A DNA stretch of 64,000 nucleotides, taken from NCBI RefSeq assembly GCF_000336995.1, contig NZ_AOJI01000025.1, forward strand, positions 53,776 through 117,775. Reading direction: 5' to 3'. Of this stretch, positions 17,874 through 26,458 are shown in pieces. Source of the stretch: Halorubrum aidingense JCM 13560 (GTDB taxonomy: Archaea; Halobacteriota; Halobacteria; Halobacteriales; Haloferacaceae). Below the pieces are notes generated by a model. The model did no database searches. It worked only from the letters and a program-made list of their open reading frames with translations, and was not told the DNA's origin. Each line of letters starts with the position of its first letter. The stretch's first letter is position 1. A program made the translations under genes and the position numbers.

Positions 17874-19052
17874 ATGAAACTTGCAATGATCGGATTCGGA
17901 CAGGCGGGGGGGAAAGTCGTCGACAAATTCCTGGAGTACGACAAGCGGACGGGCTCGGAGATCGTCCGCGCGGCCGCGGCCGTCAACACGGCGAAAGCCG
18001 ACTTGATGGGCCTCGAGCACATCGCCGAGGACCAGCGCGTGCTCATCGGACAGTCCCGGGTGAAGGGGCACGGGGTCGGCGCTGACAACGAGCTCGGCGC
18101 GGAGATCGCCGAGGAGGACATCGACGAGGTGCAGGGAGCCATCGATTCGATCCCGGTCCACGAGGTCGACGCGTTCCTCGTCGTCGCCGGGCTCGGCGGC
18201 GGTACCGGCTCCGGCGGCGCGCCGGTCCTCGCGAAGCACCTCAAGCGGATCTACACCGAGCCGGTCTACGGGCTCGGTATTCTGCCGGGCAGCGACGAGG
18301 GCGGGATCTACACCCTCAACGCGGCCCGCTCGTTCCAGACGTTCGTCCGCGAAGTTGACAACCTGATGGTGTTCGACAACGACTCGTGGCGCAAGACCGG
18401 CGAGTCCGTTCAGGGCGGGTACGCCGACATCAACGAGGAGATCGTTCGGCGGTTCGGTATCCTCTTCGGCGCCGGCGAGATCCAGCAGGGCCAGGAGGTC
18501 GCGGAGAGCGTCGTCGACTCCTCGGAGATCATCAACACGCTCTCGGGCGGCGGTGTCTCCACGGTCGGCTACGCCGAAGAGGAGGTCGAAGAGCGCACCT
18601 CCGGCGGGCTCCTCTCGCGGCTCCGCAACGACGAGGGCGGCGACGAGCTCGACAGCGCACACACCACCAACCGGATCACCAGCCTCGTCCGCAAGGCGGC
18701 GCTGGGCCGGCTCACCCTCCCCTGTGAGATCGAGGGCGCCGAACGGGCGCTGCTCGTGCTCGCCGGGCCGCCGGAGTACCTCAACCGGAAAGGTATCGAG
18801 CGCGGCCGCAAGTGGCTCGAAGAGCAGACCGGCTCGATGGAGGTCCGCGGCGGGGACTACCCGTACCGCGGCGCCGGCTTCGTCGCGACGGTGATCCTGC
18901 TCGCGGGCGTCACGAACGTCCCGCGGATCAAGGAGCTCCAGCAGGTCGCCATCGAGGCGCAGGACAACCTCGACGAGATCCGCGAGGAGAGCGACGACAA
19001 CCTCGACGAACTCGTCAGCGGCGACAGCGACGAGCTGGAATCTCTGTTCTAG
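17874..19052 (+). CDS. cetZ1: tubulin-like cytoskeletal protein CetZ1
   Basis: 392 residues, FtsZ/tubulin superfamily, CetZ branch. The N-terminus MKLAMIGFGQAGGKVVDKFL and the GTP-binding T4 loop GLGGGTGSGGAP (about residues 106-117) are those of haloarchaeal CetZ1, which in Haloferax volcanii polymerises with GTP and controls cell shape and motility rather than division. A short charged insertion near residues 245-260 (LRNDEGGDELDSAH) marks where CetZ1 orthologs vary. The C-terminal acidic tail ends in ELESLF. The gene is followed 12 bases on by cofC and then cofG, the same order as I recall for H. volcanii. Confidence 0.96.
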   Translation: MKLAMIGFGQAGGKVVDKFLEYDKRTGSEIVRAAAAVNTAKADLMGLEHIAEDQRVLIGQSRVKGHGVGADNELGAEIAEEDIDEVQGAIDSIPVHEVDAFLVVAGLGGGTGSGGAPVLAKHLKRIYTEPVYGLGILPGSDEGGIYTLNAARSFQTFVREVDNLMVFDNDSWRKTGESVQGGYADINEEIVRRFGILFGAGEIQQGQEVAESVVDSSEIINTLSGGGVSTVGYAEEEVEERTSGGLLSRLRNDEGGDELDSAHTTNRITSLVRKAALGRLTLPCEIEGAERALLVLAGPPEYLNRKGIERGRKWLEEQTGSMEVRGGDYPYRGAGFVATVILLAGVTNVPRIKELQQVAIEAQDNLDEIREESDDNLDELVSGDSDELESLF

Positions 19053-19064
19053 GCGAGCCTCCAG

Positions 19065-19724
19065 ATGGAGGTCCTCGTCCCGTTCTCGACCGACCGCCCG
19101 AAGTCCCGACTCTCCGGCGTGTTAACCCCCGACGAGCGCGAATCCTTCGCGCGGGCGATGCTCCGCGACGTGCTCGACGCGATCGAGGCCGCCGGCGGCG
19201 CGCCGCGGGTCCTCTCGACGGCCCCGATCGACGTCGACCTCGGGTGTCCCGTCGACGTCGACGACCGTCCGCTAACGGCCGCGATCAACGCGGCGCTCGA
19301 CGCGCGTTTCGATGGGGCGTCGACTGATTCTGCTCTCGTCGCCGTCGTCATGGCGGACCTCGCGCTCGCGACGCCGGGGGCGCTGCGGGAGCTGTTCGCC
19401 GCGGGCGAAGCCGCCGACGTCGCGATCGCGCCCGGTCGCGGCGGCGGGACCAACGCCCTCGTCGTCGGTCACCCCGCGTTCCGGGTCGACTACCACGGCG
19501 CATCCTACCTCGACCACCGGCGGCTCGCCGCGGCGGTCGGCGCGAGCGTCGGCGTCGTGGACTCTCACCGGCTCGCGACCGATATCGACGAGCCGGCGGA
19601 CCTGGCGGAGCTGTTGATCCACGCCGAGGCGAGCGCCGACGAGAGCGGGGCGGCGCGCTGGCTCCGCGACGCCGGGTTCACGCTCGATGCGACGGACGGG
19701 CGGGTCGGCGTCTCGCGGGAGTGA
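19065..19724 (+). CDS. cofC: 2-phospho-L-lactate guanylyltransferase
   Basis: 219 residues. Activates 2-phospholactate with GTP to give LPPG in coenzyme F420 biosynthesis. Visible: N-terminal VPFSTDRPKSRLSGVLTPDER (the GT-A-like nucleotide-binding loop), VVMADLALATP (metal Asp in a position equivalent to DLP in homologs), GGGTNAL, and the ending VDSHRLATDIDEPADLAELL. It starts 12 bases after cetZ1 stops and is probably co-transcribed with it. The next gene, cofG, belongs to the same pathway but has its own upstream T-rich element. Confidence 0.93.
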   Translation: MEVLVPFSTDRPKSRLSGVLTPDERESFARAMLRDVLDAIEAAGGAPRVLSTAPIDVDLGCPVDVDDRPLTAAINAALDARFDGASTDSALVAVVMADLALATPGALRELFAAGEAADVAIAPGRGGGTNALVVGHPAFRVDYHGASYLDHRRLAAAVGASVGVVDSHRLATDIDEPADLAELLIHAEASADESGAARWLRDAGFTLDATDGRVGVSRE

Positions 19725-19735
19725 TCGACCGGAAC

Positions 19736-19798
19736 GAGCGGTCGGAGCGGTCGGAGCAGTCGGAGCGGTCGGAGCAGTCGGAGCGGTCGGAGCGGTCG
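19736..19798. repeat. 9-bp tandem repeat between cofC and cofG
   Basis: Seven consecutive copies of GAGCGGTCG; copies 3 and 5 read GAGCAGTCG. It fills nearly half of the 152-base gap between the two F420 genes. It looks like a slippage-prone minisatellite; no function is visible. Confidence 0.85.
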
Positions 19799-19876
19799 GA
19801 CGAGATGATCGAGCACGACCGAACGCGACCGAACGCGACCGCGATCCTTTTTGAGTCCCGACCGTGAGGGACGGAC

Positions 19877-21061
19877 GTGTTTACGGCGGCCGACGAGTAC
19901 GGGATCGACATCGAGGTCGACGCCGACCGCGTCGAGCGGCTGCTCTCGGTGTCGCCCGACGACGTCGAGCCCGCGGAGCGGCTCACCTTCGCCCGCAACG
20001 TCTTCGTGCCGCTGACGACCGCGTGCCGGTACACCTGCACGTACTGCACCTACTACGACGTGCCCGGCGAGGCGTCGCTGCTGTCGCCCGCAGAGGTCCG
20101 CGAGCGGTGTCGCGTCGGCGCCGACGCCGGCTGCACGGAGGCGCTGTTCACGTTCGGCGACGAGCCCGACGACCGGTACGCGGAGATCCACGCGCGGCTC
20201 GACGAGTGGGGGTTCGCATCGATCCACGACTACCTCTACCACGTCTGCGAGATCGCTTTAGAAGAAGGACTGCTCCCGCACTCGAACCCCGGCGACCTCA
20301 CGGAGACGCAGTTCGCCGCGCTCCGCGAGGTGAACGCCTCGATGGGCGTCATGCTGGAGACGACCGCCGACGTGGACGCGCACAGCGGCGGGCGGCGGAA
20401 GACGCCGGGCCAGCGGCTCAACACGATCCGGGCGGCGGGCCGACAGGGTGTGCCGTTCACCACCGGGATCTTAGTCGGTATCGGCGAGGACTGGCGCGAC
20501 CGCGCGGAGAGCCTGCTCGCGGTCCGCGAGCTCCACGAGCGATACGGCCACGTTCAGGAAGTGATCGTCCAGAACGTCGTCCCGAACGAGCGGTCGGACT
20601 TCGCGAAGCCGGACCTCGCGACCATGCGACGGGTCGTCGCCATGGCGCGGGCCGCGCTCCCGCCCGAGGTGTCGGTGCAGGTGCCGCCGAACCTCTCGCC
20701 GGCGGCCGATCTCGTCGACTGCGGGATCGACGACCTCGGCGGCGTCTCGCCGGTCACGGACGACTACATCAACCCGGACTACGCGTGGCCCGACCTCGAC
20801 GGGCTCCGGTCGGTCGCCGACGCCGGTGGGGTTCCCCTCCGCGAGCGACTGCCCACGTACGACCGGTACCTCCCGGACGATATCCGTCACACTGCCGTCG
20901 ATCCCGCCCCCGCGCCGACGAGCCGTGACGCCTGGATCCCGCCGGCGGTCCGCGACCGGATCCGCGAGGACGACGTCCACGGGCGGCGGCTCCGAGCCGT
21001 CGCCTGCGGCGAGGGGCCGCTGGATCCGCGGCCGGCCGGCGGGCGCGGTTCGGACGCGTGA
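19877..21061 (+). CDS. cofG: 7,8-didemethyl-8-hydroxy-5-deazariboflavin synthase, CofG subunit
   Basis: Radical SAM enzyme of 394 residues that with CofH builds the F0 deazaflavin chromophore of coenzyme F420. The 4Fe-4S cluster motif is CRYTCTYC (C50, C54, C57; Cx3Cx2C). Other matches: FTFGDEPDDRY, ALREVNASMGVMLET, PFTTGILVGIGE, VIVQNVVPN and the C-terminal PVTDDYINPDYAWP. The last ~50 residues are a proline/arginine-rich extension. The start is GTG at 19877, preceded by a T-rich CTTTTTGAG at about 19847-19855. cofH is not in this window. Confidence 0.94.
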   Translation: MFTAADEYGIDIEVDADRVERLLSVSPDDVEPAERLTFARNVFVPLTTACRYTCTYCTYYDVPGEASLLSPAEVRERCRVGADAGCTEALFTFGDEPDDRYAEIHARLDEWGFASIHDYLYHVCEIALEEGLLPHSNPGDLTETQFAALREVNASMGVMLETTADVDAHSGGRRKTPGQRLNTIRAAGRQGVPFTTGILVGIGEDWRDRAESLLAVRELHERYGHVQEVIVQNVVPNERSDFAKPDLATMRRVVAMARAALPPEVSVQVPPNLSPAADLVDCGIDDLGGVSPVTDDYINPDYAWPDLDGLRSVADAGGVPLRERLPTYDRYLPDDIRHTAVDPAPAPTSRDAWIPPAVRDRIREDDVHGRRLRAVACGEGPLDPRPAGGRGSDA

Positions 21062-21166
21062 ATCCGGCGTGAATGAGGCGGACCGGACGCGGGGCGGACG
21101 CGGAGCCGAGCGATCGCCGAAGCGCCGTCGAAACGGGCGGCGAACGGTGACGGTCCCGACAGACTC

Positions 21167-21175
21167 TTTAAATAT
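21167..21175 (+). promoter_or_regulatory. TATA box of the short mscS gene
   Basis: TTTAAATAT, centred 25 bases before the ATG at 21196; a second similar block (CTTAAATA at 21179-21186) follows at once. The doubled A/T block is the lowest-GC spot in this region. Confidence 0.65.
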
Positions 21176-21195
21176 CAACTTAAATACCATCGGTG

Positions 21196-22059
21196 ATGGT
21201 AGCATTACAGTTCGGGTTGACGGGACTCGCGGCGACGGCCGCCGGAATCCTGTTCACCGTATTCTTGTTCGTGATCGGCTTCGTCGGCGTGCTCCTGCTC
21301 GGCAGACTCGTCTTGGTGCCGGCGGTCAAACGGACCGCCGACGCGCGCGGGTTCGACGAGGCCGTCAAGAGCCTCGGGACGAGCGTCGCGAACGCGGTCG
21401 TCTGGGTCGCCGCCGTCGCGATCGGCTTTACGATCGCCGGGTACGGCGCGTTCCTCTCGGCGTTCGCCGTCTTCGGCGGCGCCATCGCGCTCGCGATCGG
21501 CTTCGCCGCGCAGGACCTGCTCGGGAACTTCGTCGCCGGCGTGTTCATCTTGAAAGACAAGCCGTTCGAGGTCGGCGACTGGATCGAGTGGGACGGGAAC
21601 GCGGGCCGCGTCGAGGACATCGACCTGCGCGTCTCGCGGGTCCGCACGTTCGACAACGAGCGGATCACGGTCCCGAACGGTGACCTCGCGAACAACGCGG
21701 TCACGAACCCCGTCGCGTACGAGACGCTCCGGCAGAAGTTCGTCTTCGGTATCGGCTACGACGACGACATCGCGGAGGCGACGGACATCATCGTCGAGAA
21801 GGCGGAGGCGCACGAGGACATCCTCAATGACCCGGCGCCGTCGGTTCGCGTGGTCGAACTCGGCGACTCCGCCGTCGGGCTCCAGTCGCGGTGGTGGATC
21901 GACGAGCCCGACCGCGGCGACTTCGTGCGGGTGCGCTCGGAGTACGTCACCGACGTGAAAGAGGCGTTCGACGAGGCCGGCATCGACATGCCGTACGTCC
22001 ACAGACAGCTCACCGGGAGCGTCGAAGTCCTCGAGTCCGTCGCGGACGACGACCAGTAG
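21196..22059 (+). CDS. MscS-family mechanosensitive ion channel (short form)
   Basis: 287 residues. Three N-terminal transmembrane helices, the pore-lining stretch FGGAIALAIGFAAQDLLGNF, and the MscS beta domain (PFEVGDWIEWDGNAGRVEDI; TFDNERITVPNGDLANNAV). Shorter than the 391-residue MscS at 9747-10922. The ATG at 21196 is preferred to the GTG directly before it. It stands alone, in the same direction as cofG but with its own strong TATA block. Confidence 0.93.
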   Translation: MVALQFGLTGLAATAAGILFTVFLFVIGFVGVLLLGRLVLVPAVKRTADARGFDEAVKSLGTSVANAVVWVAAVAIGFTIAGYGAFLSAFAVFGGAIALAIGFAAQDLLGNFVAGVFILKDKPFEVGDWIEWDGNAGRVEDIDLRVSRVRTFDNERITVPNGDLANNAVTNPVAYETLRQKFVFGIGYDDDIAEATDIIVEKAEAHEDILNDPAPSVRVVELGDSAVGLQSRWWIDEPDRGDFVRVRSEYVTDVKEAFDEAGIDMPYVHRQLTGSVEVLESVADDDQ

Positions 22060-22086
22060 CTCCGGATCGCGAGGGGCGACGACCGC

Positions 22087-22812
22087 CTACCGCGTCGCCT
22101 GTTTCCACTCGCGGAGCCCCACGCGCTGGCCGTTCAGCGCATCGGCGGGCGCCGCGGTCGCCGCCCAGACGAACAGCGGAGCGACGCTCTCGGGGTCGCG
22201 GGCGCGCTCCATCCCGGTCAGATCGGTCGCGACGAGGCCGGGATCGACGACGCCGACGGTCGCGTCGAGGTCGGCGGCGAACCCGCGGGCGACCGCCTCG
22301 GCCGCGGCCTTCGACACCGCGTACGCGCCCATTCCGGGCTTCGACTCGTGAGCGACGGAGCCGGACGGGACGAGGATCCGTGCGTCGTCGGCGAGGTGCG
22401 GGACGGCCTCGGTGATCGTCGCGAAGACGCCGCGAGCGTTGGTCCGCATCGTGTCGTCGTAGTCGGCGTACGAGAGCGCAGTCGTCGGGCTCTCGCCCGG
22501 CCCGCCGTGGAACACTGCCGCGTTCGCGAACACGACGTCGACGGGGCCGGACTCGCGGGCGACGCTCTCGAAGAAGCGTTCGAGGTCGAACTCGTCGCGG
22601 ACGTCGACGCGGGCGCCCCAGGCGGTTCCGGCATCGTCCGCGGCGTCCGCGTCGTCCTCACCACCGGTGTCGTTCAGCTCCGAGACGGTCCGATCGACCG
22701 CGTCGCCGTCGCGTCCGGAGACGGCGACGAACGCACCCTCGTCGACGAACGCCTCGGCCACCGCTCGTCCGATCCCGCTCGTAGCGCCGGTGATCGCGAC
22801 CGTCAGGTCCAT
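22087..22812 (-). CDS. short-chain dehydrogenase/reductase
   Basis: 241-residue classical SDR. NAD(P)-binding motif TGATSGIG (residues 8-15), active-site Ser in LVPSGSVAHESKPGMGAYAVSKAAAE, with the catalytic Y-x3-K in YAVSK. An acidic insertion (GGEDDADAADDAGTA) near residue 55 is a halophile-type loop. The N-terminal MDLTVAITGATSGIGRAVAE confirms the ATG at 22812. Substrate unknown. It diverges from the carotenoid operon, so an isoprenoid role is possible by context only. Confidence 0.9.
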   Translation of the reverse strand: MDLTVAITGATSGIGRAVAEAFVDEGAFVAVSGRDGDAVDRTVSELNDTGGEDDADAADDAGTAWGARVDVRDEFDLERFFESVARESGPVDVVFANAAVFHGGPGESPTTALSYADYDDTMRTNARGVFATITEAVPHLADDARILVPSGSVAHESKPGMGAYAVSKAAAEAVARGFAADLDATVGVVDPGLVATDLTGMERARDPESVAPLFVWAATAAPADALNGQRVGLREWKQATR

Positions 22813-22916
22813 GTGATGATCACTAGGAATGTCGCCGACTTAGTGGTATCCACTCTCGGCGTCTCGGCGGGATCGGAACCTCACCGAAACGGGAGCGGGC
22901 GGCGCCGTCTGGCCGG

Positions 22917-22926
22917 CATTTATACC
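22917..22926 (+). promoter_or_regulatory. TATA box of the bacterioruberin operon
   Basis: CATTTATACC centred about 27 bases before the crtD ATG at 22949. It would drive all three genes of the operon, which overlap by four bases. Confidence 0.7.
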
Positions 22927-22948
22927 TCAGCCGATCGTAGCCTTCGAC

Positions 22949-24448
22949 ATGGACGTGGCCCCGGACATCGACGCCGTGGCCGGCGAATCCGTCGTGGTGA
23001 TCGGCGGCGGATTCGGTGGCCTCTCGACAGCCTGCTACCTCGCCGACGCCGGCGCGGACGTGACCCTCCTCGAGAAGAACGAGCAGCTCGGCGGGCGCGC
23101 GAGCCGCCTCGAAGCGGACGGGTTCCGCTTCGACATGGGCCCCTCGTGGTACCTCATGCCCGACGTGTTCGAGCGCTTCTTCGGGCACTTCGGGCGGTCG
23201 CCGGACGAGTTCTACGAGCTGGAGCGGCTCGATCCGCACTACCGGGTGTTCTGGAAGGACGGCGACCAGGTGGACGTGCTCCCCGATCACGACGCGAACA
23301 AGGCCCTCTTCGAGGAGTACGAGCCGGGCGCCGGCGAGGCGTTCGAAGACTACTTAGAGGAGTCACAGCGCACCTACGAGATCGGGATGGAGCACTTCGT
23401 GTACGAGGACCGCCCGCGGCTCCGCGACTACGTCGACACCGACGTGCTCCGCTACTCGTGGGGGCTCTCGCTGTTAGGCAAGATGCAGGGGCACGTCGAG
23501 GGGTACTTCGATCACCCGAAGCTCCAACAGCTGATGCAGTACACCCTCGTCTTCCTGGGCGGCTCGCCGACGAACACCCCCGCGCTGTACAACCTGATGA
23601 GCCACGTCGACTACAACATGGGCGTCTACTACCCCGAGGGCGGGATCGGCGCCGTCGTCGACGGGATCGTCGAACTGGGCGACGACCTCGGCGTCGAGTA
23701 CGTCACCGACGCCGAGGTGACCGGCATCGAGGGGCGACAGGGCGCGTTCGCGGTCGACACCGCCGACGGCGACCGCTACCTCTCGGACCTCGTCGTCTCC
23801 GACGCGGACTACGCCCACACCGAACAGGAGCTGCTTCCGCCGCGGAAGCGGCAGTACACCGCCGAGTACTGGGAGTCGCGGACGTACGCCCCGTCGGCGT
23901 TCCTCCTGTACCTCGGCGTCGAGGGCGACGTGCCCGAGCTGGCCCACCACACGCTGGTGCTGCCGACGGCGTGGGACGAGCACTTCGAGACCATCTTCGA
24001 CGACCCGGCGTGGCCCGACGACCCGGCGTACTACCTCTGTGTCCCCTCGGAGACGGACGACACCGTCGCGCCCGAGGGGCACAGCAACCTCTTCGCGCTC
24101 GTCCCCATCGCGCCCGGGCTAGACGACACTCCCGAGCGACGCGAGACGTACCGCGACCTCGTGATCGACGACATCGCGGAGAACACGGGGACCGACCTCC
24201 GCGACCGGATCGTCTTCGAGGAGTCGTTCTGCGTGAACGACTTCGCCGACCGCTATAACAGCTATCAGGGCAGCGCGCTGGGACTGGCACACACGCTTCG
24301 ACAGACCTCGCTGCTCCGCCCGCCGCACCGCTCGGAAGCGGTCGACGGGCTCTACTTCACCGGCTCGACGACGACGCCGGGGATCGGGGTCCCGATGTGT
24401 CTGATCAGCGGCCAGCTGACCGCCGAGGAGCTGTCGAAGACGGCGTGA
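22949..24448 (+). CDS. crtD: carotenoid 3,4-desaturase (phytoene desaturase family)
   Basis: 499-residue FAD-dependent desaturase. Dinucleotide-binding motif VVIGGGFGGLSTACYLADAG, then GGRASRLEADGFRFDMGPSW, and the C-terminal CrtI signature GLYFTGSTTTPGIGVPM. In haloarchaea the enzyme in this operon position introduces the 3,4 double bonds during conversion of lycopene to the C50 pigment bacterioruberin (crtD-lyeJ-cruF order, worked out in Haloarcula japonica). An ordinary phytoene desaturase is the alternative, but the neighbours favour CrtD. The stop overlaps the lyeJ start (GTGA). Confidence 0.88.
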   Translation: MDVAPDIDAVAGESVVVIGGGFGGLSTACYLADAGADVTLLEKNEQLGGRASRLEADGFRFDMGPSWYLMPDVFERFFGHFGRSPDEFYELERLDPHYRVFWKDGDQVDVLPDHDANKALFEEYEPGAGEAFEDYLEESQRTYEIGMEHFVYEDRPRLRDYVDTDVLRYSWGLSLLGKMQGHVEGYFDHPKLQQLMQYTLVFLGGSPTNTPALYNLMSHVDYNMGVYYPEGGIGAVVDGIVELGDDLGVEYVTDAEVTGIEGRQGAFAVDTADGDRYLSDLVVSDADYAHTEQELLPPRKRQYTAEYWESRTYAPSAFLLYLGVEGDVPELAHHTLVLPTAWDEHFETIFDDPAWPDDPAYYLCVPSETDDTVAPEGHSNLFALVPIAPGLDDTPERRETYRDLVIDDIAENTGTDLRDRIVFEESFCVNDFADRYNSYQGSALGLAHTLRQTSLLRPPHRSEAVDGLYFTGSTTTPGIGVPMCLISGQLTAEELSKTA

Positions 24449-25419
24449 GCGACACCGTGAGCGAATCCGACACCGACCGGCGGTCGGCGGACGATCACGC
24501 CGACAACGACGACGACACCGCCCGGTCCGCAGGGGGATCGGAGACCGACGGGACCGGCCGGCGATCGCTCGCCGACAGCCTCCGGTACCTGCTGGTGTTG
24601 TCGCGACCGCGGTTCTGGCTGTACCTCGCCGGCCCCGTCGCCGTCGGCGTCACGTACGGAATCGGCGACGTGAGCGAGCTGTTCACGCCGACCACGGTCG
24701 CGCTCGCGGCGTACTTCCTCGTCCCGGCGAACGTGTTCCTCTACGGCGTCAACGACGCGTTCGACGCCGACATCGACGAGCTGAACCCGAAAAAAGAGGA
24801 CCGCGAGGCGCGCTGGCGGGGGACGCGCCTAGTCGCCGTCGCGGTGGTCGCCGCCGCCGCGGCCGGGCTCGCCACGTTCGCGATCACCCCGCGGGTCGCG
24901 TGGCCCTACCTCGCCGGCTTCCTGCTGCTCGGCGCCGGGTACAGCTCCCCGCCGGTGCGGTTCAAGACGACGCCGCTGCTCGACTCGGTTTCGAACGGCC
25001 TGTACATTCTCCCGGGGGCCGCCGCGTACGCGACGGTTTCGGGCTCACACCCGCCGCTCGCGGCGCTCGCCGGCGCGTGGCTCTGGACGATGGGAATGCA
25101 CACGTTCTCGGCGATCCCCGACATCGAGCCCGACCGGGCCGCCGGGATCCGGACGACGGCGACCCTGCTGGGCGAGGGACGGACGTACTGGTACTGTCTC
25201 GCCTGCTGGGTCCTCGCCGCCGTCGCGTTCGCGACGGTCGACCTCCGACTCGGCGCGCTGCTCGGCGTCTACCCCGTCTTCGTCGCGTGGGTCGCGACCT
25301 CGTCGGTCGCGGTCGACCGCGCGTACTGGTGGTTCCCGGCGCTGAACACGGCCGTCGGCACGCTGCTGGCGATGGGCGGGCTCTGGCGCGTCTACCCGCT
25401 GACGGAGGTGCTCGCGTGA
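24445..25419 (+). CDS. lyeJ: lycopene elongase / 1,2-hydratase (UbiA family)
   Basis: 324-residue membrane prenyltransferase of the UbiA family with about eight helices. The two aspartate-rich motifs are NDAFDADIDELNPKK and DIEPDRAAGIRTTA. In bacterioruberin synthesis it adds C5 units to each end of lycopene and hydrates C1. The start is GTG at 24445, overlapping the crtD stop by four bases; the first ~55 residues are an acidic Asp/Ser/Thr-rich stretch (DTDRRSADDHADNDDD) before the first helix. It overlaps cruF at the 3' end in the same way. Confidence 0.9.
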   Translation: MSDTVSESDTDRRSADDHADNDDDTARSAGGSETDGTGRRSLADSLRYLLVLSRPRFWLYLAGPVAVGVTYGIGDVSELFTPTTVALAAYFLVPANVFLYGVNDAFDADIDELNPKKEDREARWRGTRLVAVAVVAAAAAGLATFAITPRVAWPYLAGFLLLGAGYSSPPVRFKTTPLLDSVSNGLYILPGAAAYATVSGSHPPLAALAGAWLWTMGMHTFSAIPDIEPDRAAGIRTTATLLGEGRTYWYCLACWVLAAVAFATVDLRLGALLGVYPVFVAWVATSSVAVDRAYWWFPALNTAVGTLLAMGGLWRVYPLTEVLA

Positions 25420-26333
25420 GCGACGAGAGCGAGCCGACGGGGGCGACGACCGACACCGGGGAGTCCGCGACGGTCGCATCCCCATCGGGCGTCGACGCGC
25501 TTCGCGCTCGCCTCCCCGAGACGCGCGCGGAGGCCGAGGCCCTGCTCGACCGCCTCGTCCGCGAGAACCGGTTCACGATCGCCGTGCTCTTCCCGCTCGT
25601 CGGGGCCGTTTCGCTGGTCGGCAGCGCGGAGGGGTGGGTGCCGGACCCCCTCGCGTTCAACCCGTGGTTCGTGCTGTTCGGCGTGCTGGTGATGCGGTCG
25701 CCGCTCGTCGTCGGGGTGCTACCGACGATCGACCGCCGGGCGGTCGGGTGGCTCGGGGTCCTGATCGCGTACACCTACGCGATCGAGGCGTTCGGCGTCG
25801 CGACCGGGTGGCCGTACGGCAGCTTCGAGTACACGGTGAGCCTCGGGCCGATGGTCGGCGGCGTGCCGGCCGCGCTCCCCGTCTTTTTCATCCCGCTCGT
25901 CATGAACGCGTACCTGCTCTGCGTCCTGCTTCTCGGCCCGCGGGCGTCGAACGGCTGGCTCCGGCTGCTGACGGTGATCCCGGCGGTCGTCGCGATGGAC
26001 GTCGTCTTGGACCCCGGCGCCGTCGCGCTCGGGTTCTGGAGCTTCGGGGGCGGCGCGTTCTACGGCGTCCCGCTGTCGAACTACGCCGGCTGGGTCCTGT
26101 CGGCGGCGGTCGCCGTGGTCACCCTCGATCGCGCCTTCGATCTGTCCGGGCTCCGCGAGCGGCTGGCCGACTGCGAGTTCATGCTCGACGACATGGTGAG
26201 CTTCGTGATCCTCTGGGGCGGGATCAACCTCTGGTACGGGAACCTCCTCCCGGTCGCCGTCGCCGGCGCGTTCGGGCTCGGACTCGTGCGCAGCGACCGG
26301 TTCGACGCGGCCCTTTTCAACCCGCTCAGCTGA
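25416..26333 (+). CDS. cruF: bisanhydrobacterioruberin hydratase CruF-type
   Basis: 305-residue membrane protein of the carotenoid hydratase family (DUF422), with about seven helices. Visible blocks: GWPYGSFEYTVSLGPMVGGV, AMDVVLDPGAVALGFWSF and VPLSNYAGWVLSAAV. CruF adds the last hydroxyl groups to give bacterioruberin. The start is GTG at 25416, overlapping the lyeJ stop. The N-terminal ~50 residues are acidic and poorly conserved-looking. Three genes with GTGA overlaps imply translational coupling and one polycistronic message. Confidence 0.9.
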   Translation: MSDESEPTGATTDTGESATVASPSGVDALRARLPETRAEAEALLDRLVRENRFTIAVLFPLVGAVSLVGSAEGWVPDPLAFNPWFVLFGVLVMRSPLVVGVLPTIDRRAVGWLGVLIAYTYAIEAFGVATGWPYGSFEYTVSLGPMVGGVPAALPVFFIPLVMNAYLLCVLLLGPRASNGWLRLLTVIPAVVAMDVVLDPGAVALGFWSFGGGAFYGVPLSNYAGWVLSAAVAVVTLDRAFDLSGLRERLADCEFMLDDMVSFVILWGGINLWYGNLLPVAVAGAFGLGLVRSDRFDAALFNPLS

Positions 26334-26380
26334 CGGCGATCGGCGATCTCGCGACCCGTCGCCGACACGACTCGGTGCTA

Positions 26381-26389
26381 CTTATATAC
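26381..26389 (+). promoter_or_regulatory. TATA box of the leader ORF / DisA_N gene
   Basis: CTTATATAC, centred exactly 26 bases before the ATG of the 15-codon leader ORF at 26411 and 70 bases before the main gene ATG. Confidence 0.7.
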
Positions 26390-26410
26390 ACCCCGTTCGT
26401 TGATTCACGT

Positions 26411-26458
26411 ATGTGCGTTCGCGTCGCCAGTGCGGTCGGTGTGGAGGGGGATGAATGA
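26411..26458 (+). CDS. putative 15-residue leader peptide coupled to the DisA_N gene
   Basis: MCVRVASAVGVEGDE followed by TGA at 26456-26458, which overlaps the ATG of the next gene (ATGA). The ATG lies 26 bases after a strong TATA element, so a leaderless transcript would begin at or near this codon. Inside it, GGAGG at 26443-26447 lies 7 bases before the downstream ATG. Together this suggests a translated minicistron that hands ribosomes to the DisA_N gene. There is no proof that the peptide is made or useful. Confidence 0.5.
   Translation: MCVRVASAVGVEGDE
26443..26447 (+). promoter_or_regulatory. Shine-Dalgarno site of the DisA_N gene
   Basis: GGAGG, 7 bases before the ATG at 26455, inside the leader frame. 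It decides the main start and is unusual here, where most genes appear leaderless. Confidence 0.65.

Noticed and set aside
19678..20049. Reverse-strand frame with repeated SDRSDCS residues
   Set aside because: A translation of the 9-bp repeat overlapping cofG; no supporting features.
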